Assembly: GCA_023139715.1 (NCBI GenBank)
Contig: JAGLNB010000311.1
Coordinates: 1 to 5,600, forward strand
Length of the DNA stretch: 5,600 nt
Source of the DNA: Planctomycetota bacterium
Lineage (GTDB): Bacteria; Planctomycetota; Phycisphaerae; Sedimentisphaerales; Anaerobacaceae
Direction of reading: 5' to 3'
Under the pieces are notes generated by a model. The model saw nothing but the letters and a program-made list of their open reading frames with translations. It was not told the DNA's origin and did not search any database. Positions within the stretch are counted from its first letter, which is position 1. Every line of letters starts with the position of its first letter. Of the stretch, positions 1 to 5,600 are shown one piece after another. The position numbers and the translations under genes were made by a program.

Positions 1-978
1 ATAATCCAGCATTTGGCGATAATTTTCAGCTCCATTTTTCCATGCGGCCAAAGCAGCTAGTTCTGCTTTGCAGATGCTTGTCGTTTGCAGAATTTTATTT
101 GCTGCTCGTTCATCTTTGAGCTGGCTTGATAAATCTGCCAATATGATTGAGCCAGGGATATTTTCTATCTGAGGCCAAATGCGAAATGTTTTTTCAATAG
201 CATTGTCGTCATATTTTAATTGCAGAAGTGCCAGCGACAAAGCCAGTTCGAGATTATCAGCACAATTGCTTTGTGAGAGTTTTTGGGTTAATTCGTCTAA
301 TTGTTTTGAATTGGTTTTTTGGGCCAATTTTATTTTTTCAAGAGTTGCTCTAAAAAAAATCGGTTCAGGTAAATTGTCATCGGCTAAAACCAAATCAAAT
401 TGTTTTTCAGCTAATGGTTTGTAAACGGGTTGACTTTTGGCGAGCAGGGCGAGTGTCTTCGCCTTTATAAATTGCAGATTAGCTGAATTATGGATTGCTT
501 CCAGCTCATTTATTTCAGCCAGCAGCTCATTTGATTTGTTTTTTTGTGAATTTTCATCGGTTAATGCAAGGTAAAAATTGATATTGCATTTATTCAACTG
601 GGTTTTGTAAAGTTGCGTGGATAAATTTCGCCATAGATTTGTCGAACCGTATTTTTCGTCCCAATCACTGCCTTGATAATCTTCAATTTGTTTTTTTAGT
701 TTCTGCTGATTTTCTGCAATTTGCTTTAATTTATTGCCGGTGTTTTTTGCAAGCTGATATAAATTTCTTTTTTCATTGGCTGTTAAAGAGTTGCTGTCAT
801 ATTCGTATTTTATTCGCAGCTCAAAACTTTGCTGTGCAAACTCGTCAATTATCTGTTTTGAATTTTTCGCTAAGCTATTAATTTCGTTAGCGACAGGTGT
901 GGCATAAACTGGATTTATGGCGACAAATAAAAATAAAACAACTGCTTTTACGATATGCGATGCGTGATTAGCGAACAT
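1..978 (-). CDS. Exported helix-rich protein of unknown function, N-terminal 326 residues (3' end outside window)
   Basis: The minus strand is open from an ATG at 978 to the left edge, with no stop in 326 codons, so the gene continues beyond the window. The ATG lies one base after the exbD stop (TAATATG). A TGA in its own frame at 988-990 leaves no room for an earlier start. Residues 1-26 look like a Sec signal peptide: a short start with K11, a hydrophobic core AVVLFLFVA at about 12-20, and a VYA|TP cleavage site after A26. The mature part is rich in Lys, Glu, Gln, Asn, Leu and Ala. It appears almost wholly alpha-helical, with a charged, possibly coiled-coil stretch at about 67-103. Later segments, such as 167-200 and 243-326, loosely resemble TPR-like helical pairs, but no clean TPR consensus was found. 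I do not recognise the family. Its position right after exbD suggests a periplasmic or envelope partner; this is inference. Confidence 0.85.
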   Translation of the reverse strand, partial: MFANHASHIVKAVVLFLFVAINPVYATPVANEINSLAKNSKQIIDEFAQQSFELRIKYEYDSNSLTANEKRNLYQLAKNTGNKLKQIAENQQKLKKQIEDYQGSDWDEKYGSTNLWRNLSTQLYKTQLNKCNINFYLALTDENSQKNKSNELLAEINELEAIHNSANLQFIKAKTLALLAKSQPVYKPLAEKQFDLVLADDNLPEPIFFRATLEKIKLAQKTNSKQLDELTQKLSQSNCADNLELALSLALLQLKYDDNAIEKTFRIWPQIENIPGSIILADLSSQLKDERAANKILQTTSICKAELAALAAWKNGAENYRQMLDY

Positions 979-979
979 A

Positions 980-1471
980 TTATTCTGTCATTCTAAATGT
1001 AATGTCAGTTAATCCCATCCCGAGAAACACGTTGTATATTTTGGCGGTGTGTTCCCATTTTACCTGTGGCTGGCAGATGATTTCCACGGGGTCATCGATT
1101 AGCCGTTTTTGGGTTAGCAAACAATTTTGCAATTCTTCAACTAATGCAGATAAATCGGTTTCGATATTTTTACTTTCTATCTGGATTACTTGCTGGCTGC
1201 CAATTTGAACCTGACATCCCGATTGGGTTGAGTAAATATGTATTATCAACGGCTCTGGCCTTACCGATTGATAGTTTTTCGCTTGTGCTGTTGCAAGCTG
1301 GAACGGGAGAAAGTTTTCCTGCGGCCGCCACTTGGCCGCTACGAGAAAAAATATCAGCAGCAGAAAAATCACGTCTATCATCGGAGCCATTCGTAAAGTG
1401 ATTTTTGGCGGATGGCTGATTTTTAGCCGGGCTAAAACTGATTTTTTAGTATCTTCGTTTTTCATCGCCAT
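980..1471 (-). CDS. exbD: ExbD/TolR-family biopolymer transport protein
   Basis: This 163-residue protein has the classic ExbD/TolR layout: a short cytoplasmic N-terminus, one transmembrane helix at about 31-46 (MIDVIFLLLIFFLVAA), and a periplasmic domain of about 110 residues. The preceding segment LRMAPMID and the intramembrane Asp (D33) match the residue that carries protons in this family. ExbD works with the ExbB/TolQ channel to couple proton flow to outer-membrane processes, either TonB-type uptake or Tol-Pal-type envelope work. The sequence does not say which. The chosen ATG at 1471 has a weak AGAG just upstream. A second in-frame ATG two codons later (1465) is equally possible. The gene starts 17 bases after the gamma-subunit stop and ends one base before the next gene, so it looks co-transcribed with both. 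No exbB is visible in the window, which is unusual because exbB normally comes directly before exbD. Confidence 0.9.
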   Translation of the reverse strand: MAMKNEDTKKSVLARLKISHPPKITLRMAPMIDVIFLLLIFFLVAAKWRPQENFLPFQLATAQAKNYQSVRPEPLIIHIYSTQSGCQVQIGSQQVIQIESKNIETDLSALVEELQNCLLTQKRLIDDPVEIICQPQVKWEHTAKIYNVFLGMGLTDITFRMTE

Positions 1472-1488
1472 TTGCTCTAAACGTTTTA

Positions 1489-2058
1489 TTAAATCGGCTG
1501 CTCTTTGGCGAATTTGGCTCCGCAGTATATGGCTTTTTTATTAACTTCAAGCATTTTATGGTGTCGTTTCGCTATTGTTTGAGTCAGGCAGTCAACAGCT
1601 GTATCAGGGCTGATGATTCCTCGCATTTGCAGATACGCACCTACGATAATCATATTAGCACTTTTAGGATTGCCGAGTTCAATAGCCAACTGGTCAACTG
1701 GTATTGCTAATACTTTAATCGTTTTTGATACTTGCGGCTCGTAATCGATTAGCGAACTGTTGTAAATCAGCAAGCCATTGTCTTTAAGACGCGGCGCAAA
1801 TTTTTCCATTGATGCTTTATTCATTATGATTAGCGAATTTGGATGAGTCACCAGAGGTGATGCTATTTCTCTTTCGGCTGTAACCACCATACAATTTGCT
1901 GTTCCGCCGCGAACCTCGGCTCCGTAAGAAGGCATATATGTTATTTCTTTTTTGGCCTTCATTGCCGTTTGAGCCAGCAGTTTGCCAGCGAGCATTATTC
2001 CCTGCCCGCCAAAACCGGCGATGATAATTTCTTCGTAAAGTTCGCTTATATTTTGCAT
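1489..2058 (-). CDS. 2-oxoacid:ferredoxin oxidoreductase, gamma subunit
   Basis: This 189-residue protein is of the usual size for the separate gamma subunit (PorG/KorC/VOR gamma). It begins with the family's nucleotide-fold signature GFGGQGIMLAG (residues 15-25), followed by TYMPSYGAEVRGGTANC (40-56), where YGxExRGG is diagnostic. In this enzyme class gamma helps bind CoA and holds the alpha-beta core together, in the cytoplasm. It follows the beta gene after a 45-base gap that contains a dispersed-type repeat. The GAAGG of that repeat directly abuts the ATG, which is too close to be a normal Shine-Dalgarno site. No other ATG, GTG or TTG start lies between the beta stop and this ATG in this frame, so 2058 is the only reasonable start. 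The gene ends in TAA, 17 bases before exbD. The gene may be called vorC, korC or porG depending on the true substrate, so no symbol is given. Confidence 0.93.
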   Translation of the reverse strand: MQNISELYEEIIIAGFGGQGIMLAGKLLAQTAMKAKKEITYMPSYGAEVRGGTANCMVVTAEREIASPLVTHPNSLIIMNKASMEKFAPRLKDNGLLIYNSSLIDYEPQVSKTIKVLAIPVDQLAIELGNPKSANMIIVGAYLQMRGIISPDTAVDCLTQTIAKRHHKMLEVNKKAIYCGAKFAKEQPI

Positions 2059-2077
2059 CCTTCGACTCCGCTCAGGA
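2058..2077. repeat. Short dispersed-type imperfect palindrome between beta and gamma genes
   Basis: The + strand reads TCCTTCGACTCCGCTCAGGA, with TCCT/AGGA ends that can pair and an imperfect centre. I know this string from memory as a short repeat seen many times in numerous environmental bacterial genomes, often in the variant with AAGCTCAGG. It occurs once in this window. It fills about half of the 45-base gap between the beta stop and the gamma start, and its last base is the A of the gamma ATG. Its status as a multi-copy element in this genome is inferred. Confidence 0.55.
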
Positions 2078-2103
2078 CAAGTTTTAATTTTGATTTCTTT
2101 TTG

Positions 2104-2844
2104 CTATTGGTTGTTTTTCAAGCAGCCCAATGGAAAAACTTTTGTCATTTCATTTTCTATCCACTGCATAGCTTTCACGGGTGTCATTCGCCAGTACGTT
2201 GGACAGGGGCTTAGCAACTCAACCAGTGATAATCCATTTGCACCGCCAATTTGCAGTTCAAAAGCGTGCTTGATTGCTTTTTTAGCTTTTTTAATTTGAG
2301 CTACACTGCTTAGAGCGCATCGCTCGACATATACCGTTCCGGGCAGAATCGCCAGGAGTTCTGATATTTGCAGCGGATAGCCCTGGCCGATAGCTTTGCG
2401 GCCTTGCTGGCTTGTAGCCGTTACTTGTCCGAGGACAGTTGTTGGTGCCATTTGTCCGCCTGTCATTCCAAAGATTGCGTTGTTAATAAATATGACAGTT
2501 AATTGTTCAGCTCGATGCGCTGCGTGAATTATTTCAGCTGTTCCGATTGCCGCCAAATCACCGTCGCCCTGATAGGAAAAAACTATTTTATCAGGATTTG
2601 TTCTTTTAATTCCAGTTGCCACAGCCGGCGCTCTTCCGTGGGCTACCTCAATCATATCAACGTCGAGATAGTCATAAGCCAGTACAGCGCATCCAACAGG
2701 GGCTATGCCGATGGTTTTTGGGGCTATTTGCAATTCGTCGATTGTTTCAGCTAGCAGCCGATGTGCTATTCCATGTCCGCAGCCGGGGCAGTAGTGCGTG
2801 GCACAATCTTTTAACGTTGGCGTTCGTGTAAATACGGTTTCCAT
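2104..2844 (-). CDS. 2-oxoacid:ferredoxin oxidoreductase, beta (TPP-binding) subunit, VOR/KOR type
   Basis: This 246-residue catalytic subunit binds thiamine pyrophosphate and the iron-sulfur cluster nearest to it. The TPP/Mg motif runs from GDGD (93-96) to NN (121-122), followed by FGMTGGQ (125-131). Likely [4Fe-4S] ligands are C19 and C22 in CPGCGH, C52 in APVGCA, and C214 in SPCPTYW, all at the positions expected for the family. With alpha it decarboxylates a 2-oxoacid and passes two electrons through clusters to ferredoxin, forming an acyl-CoA. The start at 2844 lies four bases after the alpha stop, with no clear Shine-Dalgarno (an A-rich leader), so translation probably depends on coupling to alpha. 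The C-terminus VFPLGCLK resembles the natural end of separate beta subunits, so the protein seems complete. It ends at a TAG, the only one among the genes here. Gamma is downstream in the same frame. Called vorA in the VOR naming scheme, korB in the KOR scheme. Confidence 0.95.
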   Translation of the reverse strand: METVFTRTPTLKDCATHYCPGCGHGIAHRLLAETIDELQIAPKTIGIAPVGCAVLAYDYLDVDMIEVAHGRAPAVATGIKRTNPDKIVFSYQGDGDLAAIGTAEIIHAAHRAEQLTVIFINNAIFGMTGGQMAPTTVLGQVTATSQQGRKAIGQGYPLQISELLAILPGTVYVERCALSSVAQIKKAKKAIKHAFELQIGGANGLSLVELLSPCPTYWRMTPVKAMQWIENEMTKVFPLGCLKNNQ

Positions 2845-2848
2845 TTTT

Positions 2849-3907
2849 TTATCTTTTTGCAGCGAGCTGTTTTATTTCTTTCATAATTTCGCCGTCGCTT
2901 GGCACGCCGCCTCCGCTTCTGCCGTAAAATTCGACAGGTGCTTTTCCTGCAACAGCCAGCTTTACATCTTCTACCATTTGGCCGCAGCTAAGCTCTACCG
3001 TCAGAAAAACTTTTGCTTTGTCAGCGGCTCTGTTGATTTGCTCTGCTGGAAATGGCCAAAGCGTAATAGGCCTTATCAATCCGACTTTTATTCCCTCTTT
3101 TTTAGCTTTATCCACGGTGCCTTTTGCGATTCTTGCAGCGATGCCGTAGGCAACCACAATTATTTCAGCGTTTTCAATTTCGTATTCTTCGCAGAGGATT
3201 TCTTTTTTTTGTATCTCTTTATATTTTTTCTGCAACTTACGGTTTATTTCTTCCAGCACGCCGTCTTTCAGCCAGAGCGAGCGAACGATATTTTGTTTTC
3301 TATCTTTTGCACCTGTAAGTGCCCAATCTTTTGGCGGTAGTTTTCGTTGTTCTTTCTTTTCCAGTATTACCGGCTCCATCATTTGTCCGAGAATACCATC
3401 AGCCAGAACCATAACAGTTATTCTATATTGGTCAGCCAAATCAAAAGCCAGCGACATAAAATCCGCCAATTCCTGCACGTTCGCTGGTGCCAGAACGATG
3501 GTTCTGTAATCACCATGGCCGCCGCCTCGTGTAGCTTGAAAGTAATCGGCTTGTGATGGAGCTATATTTCCAAGTCCAGGCCCGCCTCGCATTACATTTA
3601 CGATTACAGCTGGAAGCTCGGCTCCTGCGAGATAGCTTATTCCTTCCTGCATTAAGCTGATACCCGGGCTTGATGAACTCGTCATCGCTCTTTTGCCTGT
3701 TGCCACAGCACCATAGACCATATTTACAGCTGCCAGTTCGCTTTCGCATTGAACAAACACCCTGTCCAATTCCGGCATACGTCTCGACATATAAGCGGTA
3801 ACTTCATTTTGCGGCGTGATTGGATAGCCGAAATATGCGTCGAGACCAGCTATAATAGCTGCCTCAGCCATTGCTTCATTTCCGCAGATAAGTTTTTTTT
3901 CACTCAC
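2849..3907 (-). CDS. vorB: 2-oxoacid:ferredoxin oxidoreductase, alpha subunit (VorB-like, 3-methyl-2-oxobutanoate type)
   Basis: This 352-residue alpha subunit carries the pyrimidine-side half of the TPP site. The motif YFGYPITPQNE (25-35) contains the conserved Thr (T31). ESELAA (55-60) holds the Glu (probably E57) that activates TPP. SSSSPGISLMQEGISYLAGAELP (77-99) and MRGGPGLG (106-113) are core family blocks. A Lys/Glu-rich linker at about 220-245 leads to the C-terminal domain (about 248-352). Length and motifs match VorB better than the longer KorA proteins, so branched-chain 2-oxoacids are the likely substrate; 2-oxoglutarate or others cannot be excluded from sequence alone. The start is GTG, overlapping the ferredoxin stop (GTGA), with TAAGG seven bases upstream as the best Shine-Dalgarno site in the operon. 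An A8 run follows at codons 3-5. The stop TAA lies four bases before beta. Confidence 0.92.
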   Translation of the reverse strand: MSEKKLICGNEAMAEAAIIAGLDAYFGYPITPQNEVTAYMSRRMPELDRVFVQCESELAAVNMVYGAVATGKRAMTSSSSPGISLMQEGISYLAGAELPAVIVNVMRGGPGLGNIAPSQADYFQATRGGGHGDYRTIVLAPANVQELADFMSLAFDLADQYRITVMVLADGILGQMMEPVILEKKEQRKLPPKDWALTGAKDRKQNIVRSLWLKDGVLEEINRKLQKKYKEIQKKEILCEEYEIENAEIIVVAYGIAARIAKGTVDKAKKEGIKVGLIRPITLWPFPAEQINRAADKAKVFLTVELSCGQMVEDVKLAVAGKAPVEFYGRSGGGVPSDGEIMKEIKQLAAKR

Positions 3908-4134
3908 TTTTTTGCCTTATTTTCGGAATTTTTGCATACTCGAATTGCTGCTTCGGGACAAATAATTGCGCACATAGCACATCCGCTGCAATTGTCACTT
4001 CCCTTGAACTTTGCGGGGAAATAACCTTTTTTGTTTGATTTTTCTGAGATGACTATCTGCCCCTTAGGGCACACCATTACGCAAAGGCCGCAACCTTTGC
4101 ACTTCTCAATATCGATAATGATTTTACCAGTCAT
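3904..4134 (-). CDS. 2x[4Fe-4S] ferredoxin, delta subunit of 2-oxoacid:ferredoxin oxidoreductase
   Basis: This 76-residue protein has two complete cluster motifs. The first is C12-x2-C15-x2-C18-x3-C22-P and the second is C49-x2-C52-x2-C55-x3-C59-P. They are joined by a linker of about 26 residues containing GYFPAKF, typical of KorD/VOR delta subunits. It carries electrons from the beta-subunit cluster to free ferredoxin. It is first in the cluster, and its TGA overlaps the alpha GTG by four bases, so the two are translationally coupled. The start ATG at 4134 has no convincing Shine-Dalgarno site (upstream ATACAGAAA). The Lys-rich tail (KNSENKAKK) is probably just a charged C-terminus. A stand-alone ferredoxin is less likely given the gene order. 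Confidence 0.94.
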   Translation of the reverse strand: MTGKIIIDIEKCKGCGLCVMVCPKGQIVISEKSNKKGYFPAKFKGSDNCSGCAMCAIICPEAAIRVCKNSENKAKK

Positions 4135-4158
4135 TTTCTGTATTTTGTATATCGTATT

Positions 4159-4217
4159 GCTTTTGGCGTATAATTTTTTGCTTTATTAAACCAATGGATT
4201 TTAACAAGGCCAAAAGC
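4159..4217. repeat. 9-bp perfect inverted repeat flanking the candidate promoter
   Basis: GCTTTTGGC at 4159-4167 and GCCAAAAGC at 4209-4217 are exact reverse complements with 41 bases between them. The arms flank the candidate -35 and overlap the end of the -10. They could be paired operator half-sites, an RNA stem in the scpB trailer, or chance. There is no U-rich tail directly after either arm on the minus strand, so a classic terminator is not supported. Confidence 0.35.
4167..4194 (-). promoter_or_regulatory. Candidate sigma-70-type promoter for the oxidoreductase operon
   Basis: On the minus strand a TTGGTT box (4189-4194) is followed by a 16-base AT-rich spacer and TATACG (4167-4172). 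This would give a 5' leader of about 26 bases before the ferredoxin ATG. The match to consensus is only moderate (about 3/6 and 4/6). A second TATACA (4146-4151) lies 11 bases from the ATG and is an alternative -10 with a very short leader. The site sits in the only sizeable intergenic gap (4135-4252), which is where an operon promoter is expected. Confidence 0.3.
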
Positions 4218-4252
4218 CGCTGTAAAGGATAAAGGTTTTTTTGCAATGCTGT

Positions 4253-4870
4253 TTAATTGGCCGGTTTTTTGAGTTCTTCGACTTTTGGCAGGTCTTTTAA
4301 AGTATTCAGACCGAAAACCTCTAAGAATTTTTTTGTTGTTCCGTACAGCATTGGCCGTCCGAGTACTTCAGCTCGGCCTGCAATTTTCACCAGCCCTTTG
4401 TACATTAGGGCTCGTATTATTTCTCCGGTAGCAACGCCTCTTATAGCTTCAACGTCAGCTCGGATAACCGGCTGTTTATATGCGATTATTGCAAGTGTTT
4501 CCAATGCCGCAGGGCTTAATTTATTATCGCCGCGCACGCGAAGCAGTTTTTTTAGCCAGTGATTATATTGGCTAAGCGTTAGCATTTGGTAGCCGCCTGC
4601 AATTTCTTCTATTCTAAAGGAATTTGCATTGGCTGTATATTTTTCATTAAGATTCTGGATGTGCTGGCGAATTTCTTTTACCGTAGTTTCAGTGATATTA
4701 GCCAATCGTTCAGCTGTTAGGGGTTCGTCGCTTGCAAATAAAACTGCCTCGGCTACCGATTCGATGGTGATGGTTTCTTCGCCGAGTTCCTGTTGTTGCA
4801 CAGCTGCTTCTTCATTAGAAATCGGTGTTTCAATTTCAACGTCTTTTATTTCTTCATTTTGTTCTGTCAT
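4253..4870 (-). CDS. scpB: Segregation and condensation protein B (ScpB)
   Basis: This protein of about 205 residues is ScpB, the winged-helix kleisin-associated subunit that with ScpA and SMC forms the bacterial condensin acting on chromosome organisation and segregation. Counting from the ATG at 4870, the acidic N-terminus (1-38) is variable, as usual. Then follow the first winged helix starting at SVAEAVLFASDEPLT and the strongly conserved second block LSPAALETLAIIAYKQPVIRADVEAIRG, then GRPMLYGTTKKFLEVFGL near the end. I chose the ATG at 4870 because it forms an ATGA overlap with the stop of the upstream NIF3-like gene and has GGGA a few bases upstream. An in-frame GTG at 4882 would add four residues and is the alternative. 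scpA is not in the window. The C-terminal ELKKPAN and TAA precede the 118-bp gap. Confidence 0.95.
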   Translation of the reverse strand: MTEQNEEIKDVEIETPISNEEAAVQQQELGEETITIESVAEAVLFASDEPLTAERLANITETTVKEIRQHIQNLNEKYTANANSFRIEEIAGGYQMLTLSQYNHWLKKLLRVRGDNKLSPAALETLAIIAYKQPVIRADVEAIRGVATGEIIRALMYKGLVKIAGRAEVLGRPMLYGTTKKFLEVFGLNTLKDLPKVEELKKPAN

Positions 4871-5600
4871 ATTTTTTCCCACTTAAACGGGTCTGCATCT
4901 TTTTTGCTTATTTTAATTTTTACATTTTTAACTTGTTTCTCAATTTCTCTCGCTACTTTTTTTAATATGAATCGTTCTGAAACTGTATGACTAAGGCACA
5001 AGCAGGTCAATCCTGCTTCCTGGGCGGCCAGTGCCTGATGATGCTTTAGTTCTCCGGTTACATAGCAATCGGTTTTTGCTGCGATAACTGAATTTATTGC
5101 TTTTCCGCACGAGCCGGCACAAACAGCCGCTTTTTTTACCAGTTTTTTTTCATTTCCAACTATACCAACTGCCTTTGCGCCGGTATATTTTTTTATTTTT
5201 TGAATAATTTGGCTAACTTTCATTGGTTGAGTTAGTGTTCCGATTCTTCCAAGCCCCAGTTCGTTTGGATTGTTGTGTAGTTTTATGCAATCGAAGGCGG
5301 GGGTTTCGTATGGATGAGCTTTTTTCATTGCAGCTATTACGTCTTCAAGTTTTTTGGCCGGCACGATTGTTTCAAATTTCATTTCCGGCACTTTTTCCAG
5401 TTTCCCTTTTTTGCCAATAGCCGGTTTTGCATTTTGTAATGGCCGAAAACTTCCTGTGCCTTGAGTTTCAAAACTGCAGCGGTCATAATTTCCTATCGCT
5501 CCTGCGCCGGCTGCAAAAACTGCATTTGACACTTTCGCAGCTGATTCGATTGGCACAAAAACGATGAGTTTGTAATTATCACCTGCCGGATTTTCAACGT
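4867..5600 (-). CDS. NIF3/YqfO-family dinuclear metal-centre protein, C-terminal 243 residues (5' end outside window)
   Basis: The frame is open to the right edge. Residues KLIVFVPIES precede the GTG at 5556, so that codon is internal and the true start lies outside. The visible part begins with the PII/CutA1-like insert domain of the long (YqfO-type) NIF3 proteins: FVPIESAAKV, GAGAIGNYDRCSF, TGSFRP, then ETIVP and AHPYETPAFD. After it comes the second half of the NIF3 fold, from LGLGRIG through VCAGSCG and YVTGELKHHQALAAQEAG to LSHTVSERF. The His in GELKHH and the His and Glu in SHTVSE fit the metal ligands of the family. These proteins form hexamers with two metals per site. They are widely conserved, sometimes annotated as GTP cyclohydrolase I type 2, but their biochemical role is not firmly settled. 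The TGA overlaps the scpB ATG, so the two are likely coupled. Confidence 0.93.
   Translation of the reverse strand, partial: VENPAGDNYKLIVFVPIESAAKVSNAVFAAGAGAIGNYDRCSFETQGTGSFRPLQNAKPAIGKKGKLEKVPEMKFETIVPAKKLEDVIAAMKKAHPYETPAFDCIKLHNNPNELGLGRIGTLTQPMKVSQIIQKIKKYTGAKAVGIVGNEKKLVKKAAVCAGSCGKAINSVIAAKTDCYVTGELKHHQALAAQEAGLTCLCLSHTVSERFILKKVAREIEKQVKNVKIKISKKDADPFKWEKI

Larger units (their letters stand above)
4135..4252. other. Intergenic gap between scpB and the oxidoreductase operon
   Basis: This is the only non-coding stretch above 50 bases in the window. It is AT-rich and holds the candidate promoter and the inverted repeat listed separately. I see no small reading frame with a good start site, no riboswitch-like conserved core and no hairpin followed by a T-run on the minus strand, so where scpB transcription ends is unclear. 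Confidence 0.6.

Noticed and set aside
179..881. Short + strand frames in the left 1 kb (about 80 residues each)
   Set aside because: They are antisense to the long minus-strand frame with a signal peptide and have low-complexity Phe/Ser/Cys composition.
2104..2106. TAG as a pyrrolysine codon between beta and gamma
   Set aside because: Beta ends with a normal-looking C-terminus (FPLGCLK), the linker is partly repeat-derived, and nothing else in the window suggests a recoded TAG.
2798..3340. A 180-residue open frame on the + strand opposite the alpha subunit gene
   Set aside because: It lies fully antisense to a well-supported gene. Its translation is rich in Phe, Cys, Ser and His with no family resemblance, as expected for the mirror of Lys/Glu-rich coding DNA.
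3893..3900. A8 run near the alpha start as a programmed slippage site
   Set aside because: The frame is intact through the whole gene, and no alternative frame after the run leads to a meaningful product; A-runs are common in this AT-rich DNA.
4199..4222. GGCTTTTGGCC as a terminator hairpin after scpB
   Set aside because: The local stem is only three base pairs and there is no T-run after it on the minus strand.
4257..4562. A 101-residue + strand frame opposite scpB
   Set aside because: It is the complement of the strongly conserved second half of ScpB, with no independent evidence for expression.
5554..5556. GTG at 5556 as the start of the NIF3-like gene
   Set aside because: The same frame continues upstream to the window edge with family-like residues (KLIVFVP), so this is an internal Val codon.

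Overview
All genes in this window lie on the minus strand, so transcription runs from high to low coordinates. There are eight genes, two of them cut by the window edges. Reading in the direction of transcription they are: the C-terminal part of a NIF3/YqfO-family metal protein (runs off the right edge); scpB; a 118-bp intergenic gap; a four-gene 2-oxoacid:ferredoxin oxidoreductase cluster (ferredoxin-like delta, alpha, beta, gamma); an ExbD/TolR-type energy-transducing protein; and the N-terminal part of an exported, helix-rich protein of unknown function (runs off the left edge).

The organism looks like an AT-rich, Gram-negative-type (diderm) anaerobe. ExbD implies an outer membrane, and the ferredoxin-dependent, oxygen-sensitive 2-oxoacid oxidoreductase implies anaerobic metabolism. 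The flavour of the ExbD and NIF3 proteins, plus the scarcity of strong Shine-Dalgarno sequences, would fit an anaerobic planctomycete (Phycisphaerae-like). That placement is an impression from memory and has not been tested by search.

The right block (4867-5600 and 4253-4870) is NIF3-like followed by scpB, joined by a 4-base stop/start overlap. The central block (4134 down to 1489) encodes all four subunits of one enzyme. The delta ferredoxin carries two [4Fe-4S] clusters; alpha carries the substrate and pyrimidine-side TPP residues; beta carries the TPP-binding motif and a cluster; gamma is the partner domain found in all multi-subunit members. The closest family by alpha length and motifs is the 2-oxoisovalerate (VOR, VorB) type, which converts branched-chain 2-oxoacids to acyl-CoA while reducing ferredoxin. 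The left block (exbD and the exported protein) follows gamma after 17 bases, so it may share the same transcript.

The points most worth a second look are the exported protein that fills the leftmost 978 bases, a short dispersed-type repeat wedged between beta and gamma and touching the gamma start codon, the fact that beta and gamma lie in the same frame separated by one TAG and 15 sense codons, and an exbD tied to a redox operon with no exbB beside it. No RNA genes, CRISPR array, insertion sequence or obvious terminator was seen. The only non-coding stretch above 50 bases is 4135-4252. I did not find a clearly new defence or mobile system here.
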